A DNA stretch of 11,872 nucleotides from Baffinella frigidus (lineage: Eukaryota; Cryptophyceae; Cryptomonadales; Baffinellaceae). This document shows positions 1-5,433 of the stretch, piece by piece; the first letter of the stretch is position 1, and each line of letters starts with the position of its first letter. The notes under the pieces were generated by a model. That model saw only the letters and a list, made by a program, of their open reading frames with translations, was not told the origin of the DNA and did no database searches. A program made the translations under genes and the position numbers. The stretch is taken from the NCBI GenBank assembly GCA_026770585.1, contig MU646366.1, positions 716,256-728,127 of the forward strand, written 5' to 3'.

Positions 1-85
<85 letters not shown>
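1..85. repeat. Homopolymer run of 85 G at the window edge
   Basis: The first 85 bases are uninterrupted G, continued by a broken G-run to about 95. On the sense strand of the minus gene this is a C-run immediately inside an intron. It may be a true poly-C intron tract or a sequencing/assembly artefact at a contig end. Confidence 0.9.
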
Positions 86-86
<1 letters not shown>

Positions 87-101
87 GGAGGGGGGTTGCA
101 C

Positions 102-203
102 CGTGACGCGGGCGAGGGCCTCCGAGAGGGAGGAGAACTTGGCAGCGGCAGAGGCAGCCGCGTCGCGCTTCTCGCGCTCTGCCTCCCCGGCGCGCAGCCC
201 AAC
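102..203 (-). CDS. Last visible exon of the minus-strand gene: Ala-rich helix
   Basis: This exon has 34 codons, from VGLRAGEAERE to SSLSEALARVT, and is charged and Ala-rich like the exon before. The acceptor CAACAG has a TACTAAC-type branch motif about 20 nt upstream (sense strand; 224-230 on the plus strand). The donor is ACG|GTGCAA, followed by a long C-run (sense) to the edge of the window. Confidence 0.65.
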
Positions 204-3200
204 CTGTTGATCAACCACGCGGCGTTAGTATGTCGAGCGAGATGTACTGATAATCCGGATAGCGTGTGCGCCAGGCCTGAAACCAGCCCCCCCACCTGCT
301 AACGAGAACCGCGAATCACGCACCCGCCACCCACGCTCAGGTGTAGGGGCGCAGCTTGTTTGTGGCCCCGAGCGAGCTGAGCGCGACGGATGGGGGCAGA
401 GAGGCGGGGGGCATGGAGGCGGGTCGGGAGGCAAAGTCAACACCCGAAGCACGATCTCGCGCGTGTGCTTCATGAGGCGCGCACCAACTTGGCGAGCCTG
501 GGCTCTTTCCCGCTCCAAAGTCAATGAATTTGTCCCGCGCACCCAGCATGCCAACTTAAGAAAAGCCAGCCAACCCGAGTGAGGTAGAACAAGACCTCGC
601 GCGTGTGCTTCCGCAAGTCCTCCAACTCCACCCTCCTCCGCTCCCCCTCCTCCCTTAACATCGTATCCTCGAGCTCCTCCCGCCCCTTAGCCCCATCGTC
701 CTCGTCCCCCGCCTCCTCCTCCTTGGCCTTCAGTTCGCCCTGCGCGGTCGTTGCGCCCGCGCGCCGCTCTGTAGCGCGCGCCTCCGCCGCTCGCGCCACT
801 AGCACCTGGGGGTTTGGGGTTTGGGGTTTGGGGTGTGGGGTGTGGGGTTTGGGGTTTGGGGTTTGGGGTTTGGGGTTTGAGGTTTGGGGTTCAGTGTTTA
901 GAATTTTAGGGAGTAGGATTTTAGAGCAGGGTGTGAGGTTTAGAGTTTGGGGTTCAGCATACCTGGCGTTCGGCGTCAGCAACCCCCGCGATAAGGCGCG
1001 CCGCAGCCGTATGCGCCGCCGCAATCGCGAGCTTCGGCTCAGGGTTCCCCGAATCCGCCGCCAGCTTACACAGATCCACGCACGGCAGATCCAGGAACTT
1101 ACACACGACTTCCCGGATCGACAAGCGGAGGAAGTATTCCGGCGTCGGGATCCCGGCGGAGGCCAAGAGGCGCGCGGCGAGGGCGTTGGTGTCCACGGAC
1201 GCGCGGTTGGAGAGGAGGTGGATCTTCTCGCGCGGGAAGGGCTGGATTGTTGGGGCGTAGGGACGCTCGGCGCAGACGGTGATTGGGAGGATTGTGGCGA
1301 GGGTTGTCTTGGGGGCCGCGCCTGCTGTCATGCCCGTGCCGAAAAGCTGCCGCGAGGTGAGAGATGAGATGAGAGAGGTCATGCGCCGTCGCCGAGAGGG
1401 GGGGGCGGGGCGTGGGGGTGGCGAGGACGCACGCAATGGGCGGTCCGAAAGAATGCATGGCGCGTTCGGATGCACTGGGCTTGGTACGCGGAACAGAGTG
1501 GCACGCCACCGCACGCAGGGCGGATCCAATTAGCCATTTGCAGCTGCATCAGAGCTATTGACATGGAGATGAATGGCGTCAGACCTGGTGTAGCCGAAGC
1601 GCCATAAGCATCTCAAGCAGGAAGTCATCGACATAGTCCACCTCATGCAGCGGATCCATCCTCGCAAGCCGCCCCACACTCCCACCATTCGGCTCGTTCC
1701 TCTCGTCGATGAGGTACCACGACATCACGGGGTTGTACTGCACGGTGCGGACTACCCCCTCGAGAAAGCGGGAGGCACTGCTCCGGCCGTCTGGGTCCTC
1801 TGCTATCCGAAGCTGCAGCATCTCCGGCGCTACCGCTGCCACCTGCCATGCGGTGGGTGGTGGGGGGGGGGTCAGCGCTCGGCACGAGTTTCAGGGTCGG
1901 GTGTCGGGTGCCGGGTCCGGGGTTGGTGTGGGTTCAGCGATTCGGGCAACTTGGCTTGGGGGTTCAAGGTTTATGGTTTATGGTTTATGGTTTATGGTTT
2001 ATGGTTTATGGTGTGTGGTTTATGGTTTATGGTTTATGGTTTATGGTTCATGGTTTATGGTTTATGGTTTATGATTTATTTATGGTTTATGGTTAATGGT
2101 TCATGGTTTACAGTGTAGGAGGGGACCTGCGCGAAGAGGCGCTGGCCGAGTCTGGTCGCCGCCTCGCCATCCACCGCATGCGCCACAGACACCACCGAGT
2201 CCAGCAGCTCTGATGCCGGCCGCTCGGGGAGCCGGAAGTGCGTGTCTGTTGGCCGCGTCGCTGGGTCGCAGTAGGCGAGCACCTGCGATCGACAGGGAAA
2301 CCCCCTGCTTTAGGGCCCTGGAAACGTTCGATTTCTTGTTTGGGGTTTAGGGTTTCGGGTTGAAGGGATTATGGTTTAGGGTTTAGGCTTCAGGGTTCAG
2401 GGTTCAGGGTTCAGGGTTTAGGGTTTAGGGTTTAGGGTTTAGGGTTTAGGGTTTAGGGTTTAGGGTTTAGAGTTTAGGGTTTATGGTTCAGTGTGTATGT
2501 TAAGGGTTCAGGTCGGAGAGTAAAGTGTTTAGTAAGTAGTGTCAAGGGTGTCGGGTTCCGGCATACCTCAGCGCGCATCCTCGCCTCGTGGGCGAGCCCG
2601 AGACCCGCGAGGTCGGCGCGCTGCGGCTTCTGCACCGCCAGAACAACATCCTTGATATGCGCGAACGTCTCGCGCATCGCCTGCGAGCACGTGGTGAAGC
2701 ATGTCAGCCGGGACCCCCGCGGCGCGCAGAGGAGCTCGACGGACTGGGCGCTTCGAAGGAGCAGGGGAGGATGGGGGGACTCTGGAGACTCGGCTCGTTC
2801 CGGGTAAGCGAATCTACACTTACGCTGCTGAGGAGTGAGTGAGAAACGGGTAGGAAAATCTGAACTTCATGGTGTTGACGAGTGGGCGAGAAAGGCGTGG
2901 GTGTTCACTGGAGGGGAAATGCAACGGAGGAGACGCGGGGCGATGTACGTCAAGATTAAATCTTTCAAGGGGGCTGGCAGGACCTGACCGAACAGGGTTT
3001 GGGGTGTAGGGTTTGGAGTTCAGGGTTGAGGATTTAGGGTTCAAGGTTTAGGGTTTAGGGTTTAGGGTTGAGGATCTAGGGTGCAAGGTCTAGGGTTTAG
3101 GGTTTAGGGTTTAGGGTTTAGGGTTTAGGGTTTAGGGTTTAGGGTTTAGGGTTCAGAGTTCAGGGTTTATGGTTTATGGTCAGGGGATGAGGGTTTCGGG

Positions 3201-4727
3201 TTAAGACCTGGCCGAACTGGTCGGTCATGCGGTTCTGCATCTCAAGCTGCGCCTGCCGCTGCAGCGCGTCCATCTGTTTCATTCGCGCCTGCGGGGGGGT
3301 GTAGCGTTGAGGGTGTGCGGTGTGGAGTTCGGGGGTTGGGTTTGAATTTTGGAGTTTGGGTTTTTGGGTTTGGAGTTTGAGGTTTGGGGTTTGGTGTTTG
3401 GAGTTGGGGGTGTGGGGTTGGGGGTTCAGGGTCTAGGGTTCAGGGTTCAGGGTTTAGGGTTTAGGCACCAACCAGGCCACCAACCAGTGTGCTACTGGCA
3501 TACCCTCTGCAAAGTGGCCGCGTTCCGCAAACGTTTGAAAGAGAGAGAGCTGCGCGGGGACTAGCTCTGTCTCATTCTATTTGGGCTCATTTGTGTTTCG
3601 TGAGCCCCGGCTCTTTGAAGCTCCAAAGTTGACGGAATGTACCGCAAACCCAGGATGTCAACTTGAGAAAAGTGGGTCAACCCGAGCGAGGCATTGCTAG
3701 GGGGGGACACCTCAAGCTCGTGGCGCTCGCGCACGAGAATGTTCTTCTCAGTCTCCGCGAGCGAAATGCGCTGCTCGAGCACCAGGTCATTCAGCGCCCC
3801 CAGCCGCTTCTGCACCCCCTGACCCTCCTCCGACATCACGGGCTCCTTCTCCTTCCGCGCCCCTCTCCGCGAACGCGGAGACCCTTGCCGCGGAGAGGCG
3901 TAGCGCGGCGAGCGGTCGTCCCCAGCGGCGGCGCCGGGGCGGGCCGCGGGCGCCTGGCGCGGCGCCGCGTCGGGGTCCCGCGTCTCGGCGCGCTCCTGCA
4001 GGAGGTTGTGGAGCTTCTGGTCCTCCTGTTCCAGGTACCGCAGCTTCTTCTCGAGGACCTTGGCGCGAGGCGCGCGCGGCGCCAGCTGCATGCCCCCGGC
4101 GAGCGGCGTGGCGTTTGAGGCGGCAACCTGCCGCTGCCGCACCATCCAGTTGGGCGGCGGGCCGTGTCCTCGCGTCCACGACGTGTGCCCCAGCTTCGTC
4201 CCGTCCTCGACCCCCACATACTGCGCTGGTTTTGGGGGCTGCTGCGCGGCCCTGGCTGCCCCAAGGTCTCGAGACTGGCGCAGCGCCGAGACGGCTCCTC
4301 CTTGCATCATCGCCCCGGATGCGCGCAAAGCCGCAGGCTGCGTGCTCTGCGCCGCCCGGAACGTCGAGGAGGGGAAGCTCGGGATCACAACTGTCTTTCT
4401 GGGCTTGGTCACAGCCGGGGCACTGTCCCCATGCTCCCACTTGAGCGCCGCCACGAACTGCTCCCAGAGCATCCCGCTCGGGAAGTGGTTCTCAAAGTCC
4501 GACATGAGCCCGTGCACGTCCACAGCCCCAGAGCCGCTGATCGTGCGCTCCCGTGCGCCCACATCCCGCAGCGCCCGCTCGAACTCTCCCCCACGGAGCT
4601 CGTAGCCCATGCGCCCGCCGAAGGCGACAAACGCCTCCGCAGGATTGGCATACCTCTGTGCCAGCACCCGCTGCAGCTTCCGCCAGCGCTCCTGCACGAG
4701 CTTGTCGGCTGGGAGCGCTCCGACCAT
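102..4727 (-). CDS. Multi-exon gene for an unrecognised EF-hand-like / coiled-coil protein (3' end outside window)
   Basis: Predicted exons in transcription order are 4727-3711, 3288-3208, 2743-2567, 2282-2127, 1842-1585, 1346-963, 805-596 and 203-102. Joined, they give 795 codons without a stop, and the last exon ends at a donor, so the gene continues past the left edge. Two further small exons are possible (3560-3504 and 497-453). The ATG at 4727 has A at -3 and G at +4. Residues about 9-97 resemble a pair of EF-hands with degenerate loops. Residues 100-300 are Pro/Arg/Ala-rich and probably disordered, broken by a coiled coil at about 221-250. Residues about 302-366 are again coiled coil. 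Residues 426-691 are mixed helical with no family I recognise, and 692-795 are charged and Ala-rich, like a coiled coil. All accepted introns are phase 0. The gene is divergent from the PX-TPR gene. A cytoskeletal or flagellar role would be speculation. Confidence 0.75.
453..497 (-). CDS. Possible 15-codon exon repeating the KHTRE end of its neighbour (uncertain)
   Basis: CCCAG acceptor and ATC|GTGCTT donor bound a phase-0 segment reading ARQVGARLMKHTREI. It shares 15 nt (KHTRE codons) with the end of the preceding exon. If it is used, the intron before it is 98 nt long (498-595). It could equally be intronic. Confidence 0.4.
494..584 (-). repeat. Introner-like intronic repeat, copy 1
   Basis: This segment aligns with 3602-3691 over about 90 nt with one gap, at roughly 70% identity by eye. 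Shared blocks include CTCCAAAGT, ACCCAG.ATG.CAACTT, AGAAAAG and CAACCCGAG (plus strand). It lies just downstream of a splice donor (595) and ends at a possible CAG acceptor (498), so it nearly equals a 98-nt intron. Confidence 0.7.
596..805 (-). CDS. Exon of the minus-strand gene: charged coiled coil
   Basis: This exon has 70 codons, very rich in Glu, Arg and Ala (for example LREEGERRRVELEDLRKHTRE at its end), and likely forms a long charged helix. The acceptor CCCCCAG sits directly against a heptamer array, and the donor is GAG|GTCTTG in phase 0. The last 15 nt recur at 456-470. Confidence 0.7.
806..962 (-). repeat. Intron made almost entirely of TTTGGGG-type degenerate telomere-like heptamers
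   Basis: On the plus strand the tract reads as GGGGTTT units (about 809-885) decaying into TTTAGAG/TTTAGGG-like units towards 955. On the sense strand it is CCCCAAA-like, running from the GTATGC donor to the CCCCCAG acceptor. The whole 157-nt intron can be read as heptamers with substitutions. Confidence 0.85.
963..1346 (-). CDS. Exon of the minus-strand gene, Ala/Leu-rich globular segment
   Basis: This exon has 128 codons, from LFGTGMTAGA to IAGVADAERQ, with a pyrimidine-rich GGCAG acceptor and a CAG|GTATGC donor, phase 0. It holds PTPEYFLRLSIREVV and KFLDLPCVDLCKLAAD, and then an Ala-rich helix. It follows a 238-nt intron (1347-1584) that has no heptamer repeat. The family was not recognised. 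Confidence 0.75.
1585..1842 (-). CDS. Exon of the minus-strand gene, conserved-looking globular segment
   Basis: This exon has 86 codons, from VAAVAPEMLQ to MLMALRLHQ, phase 0 at both ends (GCAG acceptor, CAG|GTCTGA donor). It looks globular, with aromatic and acidic residues (VMSWYLIDERNEP, HEVDYVDDFLLEM). The frame closes immediately after the donor (TGA), which supports the splice. The family was not recognised. Confidence 0.75.
1968..2113 (-). repeat. Intronic array of TTTATGG heptamers
   Basis: The array has about 20 units of GGTTTAT (7-bp period), with a few variants (TGTGTGG, TTCATGG) and one short unit. It lies in the 284-nt intron 1843-2126. The rest of that intron (1843-1967) is G-rich on the plus strand with GGGTCGGGTGTCGGG-like units. 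The variant differs from arrays in neighbouring introns. Confidence 0.9.
2127..2282 (-). CDS. Exon of the minus-strand gene, no known family
   Basis: This exon has 52 codons, begins VLAYCDPATRP and ends RLGQRLFAQ. The acceptor is GCAG, the donor is CAG|GTCCCC, and it is phase 0 on both sides. The sequence is amphipathic-helical with no motif I recognise. The intron downstream of it is a heptamer array. Confidence 0.7.
2336..2503 (-). repeat. Intronic TTTAGGG telomere-like array
   Basis: A run of perfect TTTAGGG units lies at about 2416-2468, flanked by TTCAGGG units (2390-2415) and degenerate copies. The array sits in the 284-nt intron 2283-2566. Its interstitial position and coding exons on both sides exclude a chromosome end. 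Confidence 0.92.
2567..2743 (-). CDS. Exon of the minus-strand gene, no known family
   Basis: This exon has 59 codons from a pyrimidine-rich CCCAG acceptor to GAG|GTATGCC, phase 0 at both ends. It opens SVELLCAPRG and ends LAHEARMRAE, and is probably helical. A shorter version starting at an internal GCAG (residues AMRETFAHIK onward) is in the same frame and is possible as an alternative acceptor. Confidence 0.7.
2994..3203 (-). repeat. Intronic TTTAGGG telomere-like array in the 464-nt intron 2744-3207
   Basis: The longest run of perfect TTTAGGG units spans about 3087-3152. Before it are degenerate units (TTTGGAG, TTGAGGA, TCTAGGG), and after it TTTATGG units. The rest of the intron (2744-2993) has no repeat or gene that I can see. 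Confidence 0.92.
3208..3288 (-). CDS. Exon of the minus-strand gene: coiled coil
   Basis: This exon has 27 codons and reads as Gln/Met-rich heptads (ARMKQMDALQRQAQLEMQ), continuing the coiled coil at the end of exon 1. The acceptor is a C-rich tract plus GCAG, the donor is CAG|GTCTTA, and both ends are phase 0. The other two frames are closed or lack heptads. Confidence 0.75.
3296..3466 (-). repeat. Intronic degenerate TTTGGGG/TTCAGGG heptamer tract
   Basis: Loose 7-bp units (TTTGGAG, TTTGAGG, TTTGGGG, TTCAGGG, TTTAGGG) fill the segment between the coiled-coil exon at 3208-3288 and the possible exon at 3504-3560. The G-rich strand is the antisense strand, as in the other introns of this gene. 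Confidence 0.8.
3504..3560 (-). CDS. Possible 19-codon exon of the minus-strand gene (uncertain)
   Basis: This segment is bounded by a TAG acceptor (just above 3560) and a GTATGCC donor identical to that after the exon at 2567-2743. It is phase 0 on both sides and would insert residues SPRSSLSFKRLRNAATLQR. The coiled coil of exon 1 (ending RERHELE) joins smoothly to the next certain exon (ARMKQMDALQ) without it, so it may be optional or absent. A CAG acceptor at 3550 would shift the frame and bring the next exon to a stop. Confidence 0.35.
3602..3691 (-). repeat. Introner-like intronic repeat, copy 2
   Basis: This is the second copy of the segment at 494-584. It has the same orientation relative to transcription and also begins shortly (about 19 nt) after a donor, that of exon 1 at 3710. 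The flanking exon sequences are unrelated, so this is not a simple exon duplication. Confidence 0.7.
3711..4727 (-). CDS. Exon 1 of the minus-strand gene: EF-hand-like N-terminus and coiled coil
   Basis: This long first exon has 339 codons and ends GAG|GTGTCC in phase 0. The region at residues 31-56 (AFVAFGG ... GEFERALRDVG) has the helix-loop-helix layout of an EF-hand, but the loop lacks the acidic calcium ligands. A second, weaker unit lies around residues 68-97 (SDFENHFP ... EQFVAALKWE). Residues 221-250 form a clear coiled coil (VLEKKLRYLEQEDQKL). Residues 251-300 are rich in Arg, Pro and Ser. A GTATGCC at about 4650 inside the exon resembles donors used elsewhere in the gene and could be an alternative donor, but the frame stays open through it. 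Confidence 0.8.
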
Positions 4728-5079
4728 TCTGTTGGCACGAACCGGCCCACCGGAAAGGAGACGTTGCCCTCAACTGCTCCGGAGACCGATGTGCCCCGAA
4801 CAACGCTCCTGATTTTCGAAAATCGGACGGTCGTTTTTTTGCCTCCACCACCGACCACCGAAATTGCAGAATTCGCCCAACGCTGACTCGTGTGAACTGA
4901 CACTTCCTGACTTCGTTGGAGCCATTGAATTTCTTCTGTTGACTCAAAATCCTCTGCCGATCAAGGGGGGGTTGGGGCTTGGGCAGCTTCCCTGCGCTCC
5001 TGGAGGAGACCAGAGGCGGAAAAGAGGCGCAGAAGGCGGGTAGTGCCGCTGGGAAGCTGGCGGGAGGAGCGTTCGCAAG
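4728..5079. promoter_or_regulatory. Divergent intergenic region, presumed bidirectional promoter with 5' UTRs
   Basis: These 352 bp separate the two start codons. The region has no long open frame in register with either gene and no heptamers. It contains a perfect 14-bp palindrome, GATTTTCGAAAATC (4811-4824), a T-run at about 4833-4840, and two TGACTC motifs (4884-4889 and 4940-4945). No TATA box is evident. Promoter function is inferred from the head-to-head arrangement only. Confidence 0.6.
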
Positions 5080-5433
5080 ATGGCTGCCGATGCAGGGCAG
5101 CAGAGTGTGTTCTCAACGCAGCAGAATCGCGCTAGCGACTTTCGGTGCGAGGTCTCCAAGGATGGTCCGTGGCATTCGTACGTGCTGCTCCGGGCCGAGG
5201 CGTGGGCCAGCCACACGCTCAAGGCCGATGAGAAGAAATGCGGGATCCGCTCGGTGATCACCAAGACGGAGACGCGGGGCCCGTACACCCGACCCTTCAC
5301 GGTGTATTTTGTCCACACAAAGACAGCCTTCACCGTCAAGGGAGTCTGCAAGCGCTTCTCTGACTTCAAGGAGCTAGATGGCAAGATCAGGAGGTACTTC
5401 AAGTCGTTCAACGCTTCCTTTCCTCCAGACCAG
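5080..5433 (+). CDS. Exon 1: N-terminus and first half of the PX domain
   Basis: This exon has 118 codons. The PX strands and the signature KRFSDFKELD (residues 91-100) are followed by RRYFKSF and the proline turn. The donor is CAG|GTTCTC, phase 0. The open frame continues past the donor for about 100 nt, but the PX domain resumes only at 5658. Confidence 0.88.

Larger units (their letters stand above)
204..595 (-). other. Intron region between the exons at 596-805 and 102-203
   Basis: This stretch contains the first copy of a duplicated intronic sequence (494-584), a possible 15-codon exon (453-497), and a C-rich stretch with no clear coding signal. A TACTAAC-like branch motif on the sense strand lies at 224-230. 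There are no heptamer repeats here. Confidence 0.6.

Noticed and set aside
1645-2118. Open frames encoding repetitive peptides such as MVYGLWF or VWGLGFG
   Set aside because: They are translations of 7-bp repeats. Seven is not a multiple of three, so all frames stay open through the arrays. They lie in introns of the minus-strand gene.
2336-3203. A chromosome end or subtelomere
   Set aside because: The arrays are interrupted, differ in sequence, face opposite ways in the two halves and sit between coding exons.
4006-4886. Long plus-strand open frames opposite exon 1 of the minus gene
   Set aside because: They are GC-rich shadow frames. The minus frame has the good start context, coiled-coil heptads and splice continuity.
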